Shown: positions 25,646 to 34,535, counted from the first letter of the stretch. The stretch: 64,000 nt of DNA from Bacteroidota bacterium (GCA_023423405.1 JAFAFR010000003.1:62001-126000), one strand, 5' to 3'. Made by a program: numbers and translations. Notes: a model not told the origin generated them from the letters alone.

Positions 25646-26340
25646 AATCCGCCTCCAAAAATTGCGACCTGCACAGTTGTTTTTTCTGCCGCGGCTGCCT
25701 GCCCGAATGGCAACCCGCCATCCTGGCGCACCGCCGCCAGATCCGCTTTGGCAAGGGCGACGCCGTTTTCCGCGAAGGCGACCCGGTGGAGGGTATTTTT
25801 TTTATTGAATCGGGATGGGTGAAAGTGCACCAGCACTGGGGAACCGATAAGGAACTGATCCTGCGTTTTGCCAGCGATGGCGATGTTATCGGGCACCGCG
25901 GCCTGGGCGGAGAGAATATTTATCCTGTTTCCGCCACCACGCTGCACCCGGTCAGGGCCTGTTATATTCCACTTGACTTTTTTATGACCTCGCTGAAAGT
26001 GAACCGGGATTTCAGCCTGCAACTCCTGCTCTTTTACGCCAGCGAATTGCAGGAGTCGGAAAAAAGAATGCGCAACCTGGCGCATATGCCGGTTAAAGGG
26101 CGGCTGGCGCAATCCCTGCTCCGCCTGCACAAAAAATTCGGCACCGATGCAACAGGCGCTTTACGGGTGCCTCTTTCGCAACAGGATCTCGCTTCTTATA
26201 CGGGCACGGCTTATGAATCCGTTTTCCGCATCCTGCAGGAATTCATAGCAGAAGGCTGGATCCGCAAGGAAGGCAAAAAGATCATCCTGCTGCAACCGGA
26301 AGCGCTTCAGCAACTGGCACAGCTACCACCCGGCAAATAA
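25642..26340 (+). CDS. Crp/Fnr-family regulator with N-terminal cysteine cluster
   Basis: This 232-residue regulator has a cyclic-nucleotide-binding-like domain (GDAVFREGDPVEGIFFIESG) and a C-terminal winged helix (VPLSQQDLASYTGTAYESVFRILQEF). Four cysteines near the start (Cys8, Cys13, Cys16, Cys19; C-x4-C-x2-C-x2-C) could bind an Fe-S cluster or zinc, which would make it a redox, oxygen or NO sensor like Fnr, although the spacing differs from E. coli Fnr. It overlaps cobA by four bases and probably controls the nirB and cobA promoters through the palindromes at 24717-24793. Regulation of these promoters is inference. Confidence 0.88.
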   Translation: MKSASKNCDLHSCFFCRGCLPEWQPAILAHRRQIRFGKGDAVFREGDPVEGIFFIESGWVKVHQHWGTDKELILRFASDGDVIGHRGLGGENIYPVSATTLHPVRACYIPLDFFMTSLKVNRDFSLQLLLFYASELQESEKRMRNLAHMPVKGRLAQSLLRLHKKFGTDATGALRVPLSQQDLASYTGTAYESVFRILQEFIAEGWIRKEGKKIILLQPEALQQLAQLPPGK

Positions 26341-26341
26341 A

Positions 26342-27139
26342 TCAGGCGGCAAGCGAAGCCGCCAGCACCACGCAGGGATCCTGTCTCAGCAGTTTGACCA
26401 TGGCCACATAGAGTTCGGGCAGCTCGTGCCGGAAGCGAATGGGATTCTCAAAAAACACTTCCACACTCACCGCCCAGAATTCGTGGTAATTCGTGGCGGC
26501 ATAATCGCCCAGGATGGTTTTCCGTCCCCGCTGCATTTCCTGGAAAATGGGACGGGCAACGCGGGAGTACAGGTGGAATTCTTTTTTGAAATGTTTGTCC
26601 TCGTCGGTCTTCGTAATAAAATTGACATAGGCCAGCGCATGTGCCATTTCATGGAGACCCACGTTGCTGCTGTCCTGCGAGCTGCGGATGCCCTGCAGGA
26701 AATTATCCCAGGAGAGATAAATTCCCGAACTATCGACATGTCCCATAAACGGCAGGGAATAATAACCATAGTGGTAATCGTGCTGCAGCACATAGATGTC
26801 GCGGAAATAGTTCAGTGAAAAGTTTTCCAGTCCCAGCGTGAGCTGCGCGGCGGTAGCGCTGATCAGCACCGGCATATCATCGGATTTTTCCACCCCCACG
26901 TAATGAAATTTTTTGGAGCGGTAAAAAAGATAGGTGCGAAACAGCCATTTGTGCTGTTCGGCATGATCCAGTTTGTTAAAATACCGGATGTTGGCAGAGA
27001 TGAGGGAGCGAAAATAGGTTTCATGCTGCTCGAAACCTTTTTTGCGGCGGAAGAGGAGGTATTTCTGCAGGCGCACGTGCAGTGCATCAAATGCGAAGAT
27101 GATGCAGAACACCAGCAAACAAATGATAACGATTTCCAT
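26342..27139 (-). CDS. mtfA: MtfA/M90-type zinc peptidase
   Basis: This 265-residue protein has one N-terminal membrane helix (residues 1-20, VIICLLVFCIIFAFDAL), then the M90 peptidase body with zinc motif HEMAH (His163, Glu164, His167) and a downstream glutamate in YHEFWAVSVEVFFENP as likely third ligand. In E. coli MtfA interacts with the Mlc regulator; in Bacteroidota the role is unknown. The membrane anchor is not present in E. coli MtfA. It is convergent with the Crp/Fnr gene with only one base between the stops. Confidence 0.87.
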   Translation of the reverse strand: MEIVIICLLVFCIIFAFDALHVRLQKYLLFRRKKGFEQHETYFRSLISANIRYFNKLDHAEQHKWLFRTYLFYRSKKFHYVGVEKSDDMPVLISATAAQLTLGLENFSLNYFRDIYVLQHDYHYGYYSLPFMGHVDSSGIYLSWDNFLQGIRSSQDSSNVGLHEMAHALAYVNFITKTDEDKHFKKEFHLYSRVARPIFQEMQRGRKTILGDYAATNYHEFWAVSVEVFFENPIRFRHELPELYVAMVKLLRQDPCVVLAASLAA

Positions 27140-27483
27140 AAGGGTCTCTTTTGGTGGTAAGAAAATCGGCTTTGTTAAGCTGGTTAGACACAGTTATGGA
27201 TGCGAGGGTTCTTCTCAGAGGAAATTGTACGGATTAACGACGGTAGGGAGGGTTGCTATAAATCCTGGATACAAGATAAACCGAGATTTTGAGGATTAAA
27301 AGCGTTTTGACATAATATTAGTCTAAAAAGTAAATTTACGATACCGCGTGGGTAGCTTTCCGGGATGCGATACCCGGAAATCTGCGGCCAGGCTGAAAAT
27401 CCAGGGTGAAAACGACGGCTTTTGCAGTAGCCTTCCGATCAATTACCTTTGCCCCTCAATAAAATACTGAAAACAGAACCAGC
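27140..27483. other. Non-coding stretch between mtfA and aspS
   Basis: These 344 bases hold no convincing gene. They contain a perfect 8-base inverted repeat, TTTCCGGG (27357-27364) and CCCGGAAA (27373-27380), an AT-rich patch near 27305-27340, and the aspS promoter at 27421-27451. No tRNA or known riboswitch fold was recognised. Confidence 0.6.
27421..27451 (+). promoter_or_regulatory. Bacteroidota promoter of aspS
   Basis: TTTG at 27421-27424 and TACCTTTG at 27444-27451 match the -33 and -7 consensus with a 19-base spacer. The predicted transcription start near 27456 gives a leader of about 28 bases before the aspS ATG. Confidence 0.85.
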
Positions 27484-29313
27484 ATGTACAGAACGTTTAC
27501 CTGCGGAGAACTCAGGCAGGGGCATATAGGACAAAGCGTCACCCTGGCGGGATGGGTGCAAACCGTAAGAAAATTCGGCAGCATCAGCTTTGTAGATCTG
27601 CGCGACCGTTACGGAATAACCCAGTTGCTTTTCGGCGAATCCCAGAACGCAGCCCTCAGCGAACAGCCCCTGGGCAGGGAATTTGTATTGCAGGTAACCG
27701 GCACAGTGGTGGAAAGGGCCAATAAAAATCCCCAGATGCCCACCGGCGACATCGAAATAGAGGTACAATCCTACACCATATTAAATAAGGCGGCTACGCC
27801 CCCCTTCACCATCCAGGACGAGACCGACGGCGGGGAAGACCTGCGGATGAAGTACCGCTATCTCGATCTGCGCCGCAATCCCGTGCGTCGCAACCTGGAG
27901 CTGCGCTACGCGGTGAACCGTTCGGCCCGGAACTATCTCCACGAGAACCAGTTCATGGACATTGAAACGCCCTTTCTCATCAAAAGCACGCCCGAAGGCG
28001 CGCGCGACTTCGTGGTGCCCAGCCGCATGAACGGCGGACAATTCTACGCCCTTCCCCAGAGTCCGCAAACCTTTAAACAACTACTGATGGTAAGCGGCTA
28101 CGACCGCTATTACCAGGTGGTGAAATGTTTCCGCGACGAAGACCTGCGCGCCGACCGGCAGCCGGAATTCACGCAGATCGATTGTGAAATGAGCTTTGTG
28201 GAACAGGAAGATATCCTGCAGATGTTCGAAGGGCTGATCAAACGCATCTTTAAAGACGTTAAGAATATCGACTATGCGGCACCGGTAGAACGCATGACCT
28301 GGAACGATGCCATGCTGCAATACGGCAACGACAAGCCCGACATCCGCTTCGGTATGCAACTGGCCAACCTGAAAACCCGCTTCGAGGGACAGGAAGGCGA
28401 CGCCACCGCCCGCGCCATTTTTGAAGCCAGTGGGTTCAAGGTATTCACGGAAGCAGAAACGGTGCTCGCCATTGCCGTTCCCGGCTGCAGCGAGTATACC
28501 CGCAAACAAACAGACGAACTCACCGAATGGGTGAAGCGGCCCCAGATAGGCATGAACGGTTTGGTATTCATCAAGTGCAATACCGACGGCAGTTTCAAAA
28601 GCAGCGCCGACAAGTTCTTCCCCGAAGAGCAGTTGAAAACCCTGGCGGCCTGCTGCCAGGCACAGACCGGCGACCTGGTGCTGATCCTGGCAGGCAGGGA
28701 AGAAAGGACCCGTAAGGCGGCCAGCGAACTGCGGCTGGAAATCGGCGAACGGCTTGGCCTCCGCAAAAAGGATGAATTCAAACTGTTATGGGTACTCGAT
28801 TTTCCACTCTTTGAATATGCCCCGGAAGAGAACCGCTGGGTAGCGCGTCACCACCCGTTTACAGCGCCGAAGCCCGACCAGATCTCCGTCATGATCGACA
28901 ATGACCCGGTGATAAAAGATGCCGCTGAGTATCTCAGTCATCCTTATGCGAACATCAAGGCAAATGCCTACGACATGGTGCTGAACGGCAACGAGATCGG
29001 GGGCGGTTCCATCCGCATTTTCCAGCGCGGGCTGCAGGAAAAAATGTTCGACGCCCTGGGCATGAGCCGCGAAGAGGCGCAGCACAAATTCGGGTTCCTG
29101 CTGGGCGCCTTTGAATACGGGGCTCCACCCCACGGTGGTATTGCTTTTGGCTTCGATCGCCTCTGCGCCATCCTGGGCGGATCGGAAAGCATCCGCGACT
29201 TCATTGCTTTCCCGAAAAACAACAGCGGGCGCGATGTTATGCTGGACGCACCTGCTGCTATCGACGACAAACAACTAGAAGAACTCCAGATCCGGCTTGA
29301 CCTGAAAAATTAA
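27484..29313 (+). CDS. aspS: Aspartyl-tRNA synthetase
   Basis: This 609-residue class II synthetase charges tRNA-Asp. The order is an N-terminal OB-fold anticodon domain (AGWVQTVRKFGSISFVDLRD), then class II motif 2 (FRDEDLRADRQPEFTQID), the bacterial GAD insertion domain (residues about 290-420) and motif 3 (GGIAFGFDRL). Length and domain order are those of bacterial AspRS. A clear promoter precedes it and a small membrane-protein gene follows after two bases, so the two are co-transcribed. Confidence 0.98.
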   Translation: MYRTFTCGELRQGHIGQSVTLAGWVQTVRKFGSISFVDLRDRYGITQLLFGESQNAALSEQPLGREFVLQVTGTVVERANKNPQMPTGDIEIEVQSYTILNKAATPPFTIQDETDGGEDLRMKYRYLDLRRNPVRRNLELRYAVNRSARNYLHENQFMDIETPFLIKSTPEGARDFVVPSRMNGGQFYALPQSPQTFKQLLMVSGYDRYYQVVKCFRDEDLRADRQPEFTQIDCEMSFVEQEDILQMFEGLIKRIFKDVKNIDYAAPVERMTWNDAMLQYGNDKPDIRFGMQLANLKTRFEGQEGDATARAIFEASGFKVFTEAETVLAIAVPGCSEYTRKQTDELTEWVKRPQIGMNGLVFIKCNTDGSFKSSADKFFPEEQLKTLAACCQAQTGDLVLILAGREERTRKAASELRLEIGERLGLRKKDEFKLLWVLDFPLFEYAPEENRWVARHHPFTAPKPDQISVMIDNDPVIKDAAEYLSHPYANIKANAYDMVLNGNEIGGGSIRIFQRGLQEKMFDALGMSREEAQHKFGFLLGAFEYGAPPHGGIAFGFDRLCAILGGSESIRDFIAFPKNNSGRDVMLDAPAAIDDKQLEELQIRLDLKN

Positions 29314-29315
29314 AC

Positions 29316-29813
29316 ATGCAGTCACTGACATTTTACCGCATACTGACCTGGTTCCTGCTCATTGTTGGTGGTTTCCTGGCCTTTTTCCTGGTGGCAGGAT
29401 TGTTAATGGCCCTCGCCAATCCGGTGCTTTTATTGCCGCTGTTTGTGCTGGCCTGTGTACTCATCTATACCTATGCCAGTTGGCGCTTCCTCAGCAGGGG
29501 AATTGATGCACACCTGTATTGCAAGCGCAGCCTGCGCGACCTGATCAGGGTAAACGGTTACGGCGCCCTCTTCTTCGCCAGCCTTTCGCTGGTGCAGGCC
29601 ATTTCGCTGATAGTGCAGCCATCGTTGCTGCAGGACACCATGGACCAGGCCCTGGCGCTGCAAAAGAACCAGGTGGAAGGAATGGAAGCCACCATGTGGA
29701 AGGTGATGCATTTCACCCTTCGTTTCATGACGGCATACAGCATTGTGCTGATCATCCATATTTTTATGACCTTCCGGCTGATCCGGCAACACGCAGATGC
29801 ATTTGACGCATAA
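29316..29813 (+). CDS. Small integral membrane protein, unknown function
   Basis: This 165-residue protein has about four hydrophobic helices: near residues 8-35, 38-58, 85-105 and 130-155. A basic loop around residue 70 (YCKRSLRDLIRVNGYG) separates the second and third helices. No known domain is recognised. It begins two bases after the aspS stop and is followed by a strong hairpin with a T-run. Confidence 0.8.
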   Translation: MQSLTFYRILTWFLLIVGGFLAFFLVAGLLMALANPVLLLPLFVLACVLIYTYASWRFLSRGIDAHLYCKRSLRDLIRVNGYGALFFASLSLVQAISLIVQPSLLQDTMDQALALQKNQVEGMEATMWKVMHFTLRFMTAYSIVLIIHIFMTFRLIRQHADAFDA

Positions 29814-29833
29814 GTAAATATTCCTTAAATTGG
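29802..29833 (+). promoter_or_regulatory. Near-consensus promoter upstream of the ATP-grasp operon
   Basis: TTTG (29802-29805) and TAAATTGG (29826-29833, one mismatch to TAnnTTTG) are separated by 20 bases. The predicted start near 29838 would place the hairpin at 29838-29871 at the very 5' end of the mRNA. The -33 box lies inside the end of the upstream gene. Confidence 0.45.
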
Positions 29834-29837
29834 AAAA

Positions 29838-29877
29838 ACGAGTTGCTTGCCCTACCAAGGCGGTAACTCGTTTTTTT
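29838..29877 (+). terminator. Hairpin with T7 run between aspS operon and ATP-grasp gene
   Basis: ACGAGTTGC (29838-29846) pairs with GTAACTCGT (29863-29871) with one G-U, an inner GCC/GGC helix closes a 7-base loop, and seven T follow. It has the form of an intrinsic terminator for the aspS operon. It ends only 10 bases before the next start codon, so it could also be a leader or attenuator structure of the downstream gene. Confidence 0.85.
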
Positions 29878-29887
29878 ATACCAATGA

Positions 29888-31345
29888 ATGCTTATGAGGA
29901 ATGCTTCCGTATTTAGCGACTATTGCATCATCCCCGACTCCTGGGATGAAATGTGTGCCGGAGACAATATCCGGCCACAATACCTGCAGGTGTTTGAAAC
30001 CCTGAACACGCTCAGCGCAGCCACCCTCGCAGAAAAGGACCGGCTGGCCGCTGAACTTTTCCTCAACCAGGGCATCACCTTCACCGTGTACAGCGACAAT
30101 GAAGGCATCGAACGCATCTTTCCCTTCGACATCATTCCCCGCATCATTCCCGGCAGCGAATGGGCCCATATCGAAGCGGGCATCACCCAGCGGCTCAAAG
30201 CACTGAACCTTTTTCTCAAAGACATCTACAGCGACCAGCAGATTTTGAAAGACCTGGTGGTGCCAGCCGATCTCATCGCTTCCTGTCCGCATTATACGCG
30301 TGAAGTGCATGGCATCAAAGTGCCTTATGATATTTTCGTTCATATATCGGGGATAGACCTGATACGCGGTGCAGACGGCACTTATTATGTGCTGGAAGAC
30401 AACCTGCGCACGCCTTCCGGCGTTTCGTACATGCTGGAAAACCGCGAAGTGACCAAAAGGCTTTTCCCCGAAATGCTGTCGGCCAACGCAGTGAAGATGG
30501 TGAACAACTATCCGCTGGAGTTGTACAATATCCTTGTTTCGCTGGCCCCGCGCCAGATCGCCCATCCCACGGTGGTGCTGCTGACGCCGGGCGTTTTCAA
30601 CTCCGCTTATTACGAGCATACCTTCCTGGCACGCAGCATGGGCATACCGCTGGTGGAAGGACGCGACCTGATGGTAGACAATCACAAAGTGTATATGAAA
30701 ACCACCATGGGCCTGCAACAGGTGGATGTGATCTACCGGCGCATAGACGACGATTATATGGACCCGCTGGTATTCCGTCCCGACAGCACCCTGGGGATAC
30801 CCGGTATCCTGAGCGCCTACCGAAAAGGCAATGTAGCGCTGGTGAATGCGTTTGGAAATGGCGTGGCCGATGATAAAGCCGTGTACGCCTATGTTCCGGC
30901 CATGATCCGGTATTACCTGAACGAAGAACCCATCCTGCCCAATGTGCCCACCTACCAACTGGCCAATGCCGAAAGCCGCGAATATGTTTTCGGCAACATC
31001 GGCAAGATGGTGATCAAAAGAACCAACCAGAGCGGCGGTTACGGCATGCTCATGGGAAACAGCGCTTCGCAGGAAGAAGTGGAAGACATGATCAGGGCGG
31101 TGGAAGAAGAGCCACGTAATTTTATTGCACAGCCCATCATCCAGCTCAGTACGGTTCCCTGTTTTTTAAATAACCGCTTCCAGCCGCGGCACGTGGACCT
31201 GCGGCCTTTTGCGCTTTGCGGGCCCTCGGGCATAAAGATCGTACCGGGCGGACTCACGCGCGTGGCGCTGCGCGAAGGATCGCTGGTAGTGAATTCCTCC
31301 CAGGGCGGCGGCAGCAAAGACACCTGGATCCTCAACCATGTTTAA
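29888..31345 (+). CDS. Circularly permuted ATP-grasp type 2 protein
   Basis: This 485-residue protein matches the circularly permuted ATP-grasp family (old DUF404/DUF407). Supporting stretches are RIFPFDIIPRIIPGSEWAHIEAG, YYVLEDNLRTPSGVSYMLENR, VNAFGNGVADDKAVYAYVPAMI and VIKRTNQSGGYGMLMG, the last resembling the nucleotide-binding loop. Comparative genomics groups it with alpha-E and transglutaminase-like proteins as a predicted peptide ligation or tagging system; the substrate is unknown. The alpha-E gene follows 23 bases downstream and the transglutaminase after that, exactly this trio. Start ATG at 29888 is used; 29894 is an alternative. Confidence 0.92.
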   Translation: MLMRNASVFSDYCIIPDSWDEMCAGDNIRPQYLQVFETLNTLSAATLAEKDRLAAELFLNQGITFTVYSDNEGIERIFPFDIIPRIIPGSEWAHIEAGITQRLKALNLFLKDIYSDQQILKDLVVPADLIASCPHYTREVHGIKVPYDIFVHISGIDLIRGADGTYYVLEDNLRTPSGVSYMLENREVTKRLFPEMLSANAVKMVNNYPLELYNILVSLAPRQIAHPTVVLLTPGVFNSAYYEHTFLARSMGIPLVEGRDLMVDNHKVYMKTTMGLQQVDVIYRRIDDDYMDPLVFRPDSTLGIPGILSAYRKGNVALVNAFGNGVADDKAVYAYVPAMIRYYLNEEPILPNVPTYQLANAESREYVFGNIGKMVIKRTNQSGGYGMLMGNSASQEEVEDMIRAVEEEPRNFIAQPIIQLSTVPCFLNNRFQPRHVDLRPFALCGPSGIKIVPGGLTRVALREGSLVVNSSQGGGSKDTWILNHV

Positions 31346-31368
31346 GAACCCCCGATTACCCCAACAAC

Positions 31369-32310
31369 ATGTTAAGTAGAATTGCCGATTCCCTTTACTG
31401 GCTGAGCAGATACCTGGAAAGAACCGATGCCCTGCTCCGTTCCCTTCACATCAACTACGCCCTCTCACTCGACAAAGGCGCCGCTGCCGGTCAAAACTGG
31501 CGGCAACTGGCCGATATGTTCAGCACGGTAGATGAGCAGCGCCGTACCGCGCTGGTAAGCGATCCGCTGGCACTGGTGCAGCACCTGATCTACGACAATA
31601 CCAACAGCAATGCCATCAGGGCCATGGTGATCCGTGCCCGCGAAAACGCCCGCGGCGCGCAGGACCACATCACAAAAGAAGTATGGGAGCAGGTGAACCA
31701 GGTCTATCACCTGATCAACAACCCGCTGCTCCAGCAAAGGATACAACGGAACGATATTTTGAGCGTACTGAAACAATTGGGTACCGAGCTCATTATGTTC
31801 AACGGCGTAACCGACAGCACCATGCCCAGGAACATGGGCTGGAATTTCATGACCCTCGGCAAGTTCACGGAACGCTGCATGATCACCGTTGAATTCGTCG
31901 ACCGCAATTTTGCCGATGCCGGCTACGGACTGCACCAATCGCGCGACATCCTTTACTGGCGCAACCTGCTGCTTTCTTTATCGGGTTACGAACTGCATTT
32001 GAAAACTTACCGTGGCAGTCTTCATAACCAGCAGGTGGCCGACCAGGTGTTGTTCAACAAACAATTCACCCGTTCGGTCAGCTATTGTTTTGATCGCATC
32101 GGTTTTTATTTGCAGAAGGTAGTGCAGAACAACCAGACCGAGGAAGCTGCCAGCCTGTTCAAATATTTTGGCCGCCTGCACAGCAAGGTAGAATATGCCG
32201 ATATGCAGGTTGTGCAGGAAAAAGGTGTTCAATCTTACCTGTACGAAATAAAATCAGAACTGCAGCAGTTTAACCAGCAGCTCAGTCAATTATTCTTTTC
32301 TTACGCCTAA
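31369..32310 (+). CDS. Alpha-E domain protein (DUF403)
   Basis: This 313-residue protein starts at the ATG at 31369 (MLSRIADSLYWLSRYLERTDALLRS); an upstream in-frame extension overlaps the previous gene and is rejected. It is almost entirely alpha-helical with the family's glutamate- and arginine-rich helices (RARENARGAQDHITKEVWEQVN, GKFTERCMITVEFVDRN). It has no obvious catalytic motif. In other bacteria it nearly always neighbours the circularly permuted ATP-grasp protein, as here, and probably forms a complex with it. Confidence 0.92.
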   Translation: MLSRIADSLYWLSRYLERTDALLRSLHINYALSLDKGAAAGQNWRQLADMFSTVDEQRRTALVSDPLALVQHLIYDNTNSNAIRAMVIRARENARGAQDHITKEVWEQVNQVYHLINNPLLQQRIQRNDILSVLKQLGTELIMFNGVTDSTMPRNMGWNFMTLGKFTERCMITVEFVDRNFADAGYGLHQSRDILYWRNLLLSLSGYELHLKTYRGSLHNQQVADQVLFNKQFTRSVSYCFDRIGFYLQKVVQNNQTEEAASLFKYFGRLHSKVEYADMQVVQEKGVQSYLYEIKSELQQFNQQLSQLFFSYA

Positions 32311-32318
32311 ATTGCCAT

Positions 32319-33260
32319 ATGCCCATTTTCAGCATTCATCACATCACCAGCTACGAATACGACCGGCCCGTTACCGAAAGTGTGAATGAAATAAGAATCT
32401 TCCCCCATGCCTGTGCCGAGCAGGAAGTGTTGCAACTCGATCTCAACATCACCGGCCAGCCCGAGATGCAGTATTATTTCGACTATTGGGGAAACCGTGC
32501 GGGTGTTTTCAGCCTGGTGGCGCCGCATACCGAACTGGTGATAGAAAGCAAGCTGCTGGTGCGCACGCTCCCTTCCCTGCAACCCGCGCATCATGCCAAT
32601 GCCGGGTTTGACCAGCTCCATGCGGAATCGGGCAACAACCTGGGTTTGCTGGAATTATCGAAACCAGAATTACTGCAACACCAGTCGGCCATCGACGAAA
32701 TTGTGGGCATGATTTTTCAGCCCTGGAAAAGTGTGGCGGCCACCGTGCAGGATTGCTGCCAGTTCATTTACCAGCATTTCAAATACATAAAAGGAATTAC
32801 CGATACCGAAACCACCGTGGATCAGATCCTGGAGCACCGCGCCGGTGTGTGCCAGGATTTTGCACACCTCATGCTGCAGGTATTGCGCAGCCTTCGCATT
32901 CCCAGCAGGTACGTAAGCGGGTATATTTGTCCCAACCAGAACGGCCTGCGCGGAGAGGGCGCCACGCATGCCTGGGTGGAAACCTGGCTGCCCGGTGCAG
33001 GCTGGGCCGGCATCGATCCCACCAATAATATATGGGTCACCAATAACCACGTAAAACTGGCCGTGGGCCGAAATTTCACCGACTGCTCACCTGTAAAGGG
33101 AAGCTTCAAGGGACCGGCCCGGCAGAGCCTTTTTGTATTTGTTTCCGTGGGCTACGAAGACGGTCATCATTTTGAAGAAAGAAACCAGGTTTGGTCGCCC
33201 GCTACAGGAGAAGAGCGATATTTGTTTCCTGCCGGTGATGGCACCGGCATGCAGCAATAG
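32319..33260 (+). CDS. Transglutaminase-like cysteine peptidase family protein
   Basis: This 313-residue protein has the bacterial transglutaminase N-terminal beta domain (HHITSYEYDRPVTESVNEIRI) and a core with the catalytic triad Cys178 (RAGVCQDFAH), His217 (ATHAWVE) and Asp233 (GIDPTN). It is cytoplasmic, with no signal peptide. It starts 8 bases after the alpha-E gene. In the conserved trio it is predicted to hydrolyse or transfer the peptide made by the ATP-grasp enzyme, which is not demonstrated. Confidence 0.93.
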   Translation: MPIFSIHHITSYEYDRPVTESVNEIRIFPHACAEQEVLQLDLNITGQPEMQYYFDYWGNRAGVFSLVAPHTELVIESKLLVRTLPSLQPAHHANAGFDQLHAESGNNLGLLELSKPELLQHQSAIDEIVGMIFQPWKSVAATVQDCCQFIYQHFKYIKGITDTETTVDQILEHRAGVCQDFAHLMLQVLRSLRIPSRYVSGYICPNQNGLRGEGATHAWVETWLPGAGWAGIDPTNNIWVTNNHVKLAVGRNFTDCSPVKGSFKGPARQSLFVFVSVGYEDGHHFEERNQVWSPATGEERYLFPAGDGTGMQQ

Positions 33261-33269
33261 AATATCGTC

Positions 33270-34535
33270 ATGGCCGTTACACCACTTGCAGAAAGACTGA
33301 GACCCAATTCCCTCGATGAACTGGTGGGACAGGAACACCTGACCGGCCAGGGCAGCATTTTACGGAAGGCCATCGGCCAGGGAAAAGTGCCGTCCATGAT
33401 CTTATGGGGGCCGCCGGGTGTGGGGAAGACCACCATTGCCAATATCATTGCGCACGAGCTCGACATTCCCTTCTTTACACTGAGCGCCATTTCTTCCGGC
33501 GTAAAAGAAGTGAGGGAGGTCATTGAAAAAGCAAAATCGCTCGACAAGGCCATCCTCTTCATCGACGAGATCCACCGCTTCAACAAATCGCAGCAGGACG
33601 CCCTGCTCTCGGCCGTGGAGAAAGGCACCATCACACTGATTGGCGCTACTACGGAAAATCCTTCCTTCGAAGTGAACAGCGCGCTGCTGAGCCGTTGCCA
33701 GGTATATGTGCTGAAACCACTGGATTCCGTTCACCTGTTGCAACTGCTGCAGCAGGCGCTCGACAAAGACAAATGGTTGCAGGAACGCCGGCCGGTGCTG
33801 CAGGAAACGGAAGCCCTGCTCCGGCTTTCGGGTGGGGATGGCCGTAAGTTGCTCAACCTGCTGGAGCTGGTGGTACAATCGCTGGAAGACAGGAAGCCGC
33901 TCATTGTTACCGACGAAGCAGTGATGACCATCGCACAACAAAAGCTGGCTTTATACGACAAGCAGGGCGAACAGCACTACGACATCATTTCAGCCTTTAT
34001 CAAGTCCATGCGCGGAAGTGATCCCAACGCTGCTGTGTATTGGCTGGCACGTATGATTGCGGGCGGCGAAGACGTGCGTTTTATTGCACGCCGCATGGTG
34101 ATACTTGCCAGCGAAGACATCGGCAATGCCAATCCCAATGCGCTGTTGCTGGCCAATGCCTGCTTCGATGCCGTGCATAAAATAGGACATCCCGAATCGC
34201 GCATCATTTTATCGCAGTGCGCTGTTTACCTGGCCACGTCGCCGAAAAGTAACAGCGCTTATATGGCTATTGATGCCGCCCTTGCCATGGTGAGCCAAAC
34301 GGGCGACCTGCCTGTGCCCCTGCACATTCGCAATGCACCCACCAAACTCATGAAAGGCATGGGTTATGGCGAGGGATACCAGTATGCCCATTCCTTCGAA
34401 GGGAATTTTTCGCTTCAGGAATACCTGCCGGAGGCGCTCAGCGGGCACCGTTTTTACGAACCCTCGCGCAATGCGCGGGAAGAAGAGATCCGGAAATATT
34501 TGCAGAACCGCTGGAAAGAGAAATACGGCTATTAA
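33270..34535 (+). CDS. rarA: Replication-associated recombination protein A (AAA+ ATPase)
   Basis: This 421-residue AAA+ protein shows Walker A GPPGVGKT (47-54), Walker B ILFIDEIHRF, the sensor-1 region TLIGATTENPSFEVN and the RarA C-terminal tetramerisation part (HYDIISAFIKSMRGSDPNAAVYWLARM, MVILASEDIGNANP). RarA (MgsA) acts at stalled replication forks with SSB. It begins 9 bases after the transglutaminase gene and an ElaA-like gene follows after 12, suggesting a run of co-transcribed genes from 29888 to 35000. Confidence 0.96.
   Translation: MAVTPLAERLRPNSLDELVGQEHLTGQGSILRKAIGQGKVPSMILWGPPGVGKTTIANIIAHELDIPFFTLSAISSGVKEVREVIEKAKSLDKAILFIDEIHRFNKSQQDALLSAVEKGTITLIGATTENPSFEVNSALLSRCQVYVLKPLDSVHLLQLLQQALDKDKWLQERRPVLQETEALLRLSGGDGRKLLNLLELVVQSLEDRKPLIVTDEAVMTIAQQKLALYDKQGEQHYDIISAFIKSMRGSDPNAAVYWLARMIAGGEDVRFIARRMVILASEDIGNANPNALLLANACFDAVHKIGHPESRIILSQCAVYLATSPKSNSAYMAIDAALAMVSQTGDLPVPLHIRNAPTKLMKGMGYGEGYQYAHSFEGNFSLQEYLPEALSGHRFYEPSRNAREEEIRKYLQNRWKEKYGY

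Noticed and set aside
25063..26130. 355-residue minus-strand frame over cobA and the Crp gene
   Set aside because: Antisense to two genes with firm family assignments, without any recognisable domain.
27140..27483. tRNA gene in the aspS upstream gap
   Set aside because: No cloverleaf with a plausible anticodon stem or T-loop sequence could be folded by eye.
29876..30958. 360-residue minus-strand frame
   Set aside because: Antisense to the ATP-grasp gene; no domain and no promoter on that strand.
31216..31368. Upstream in-frame extension of the alpha-E gene
   Set aside because: The extra 51 residues overlap the ATP-grasp gene in another frame and do not resemble the family; the start at 31369 fits exactly.
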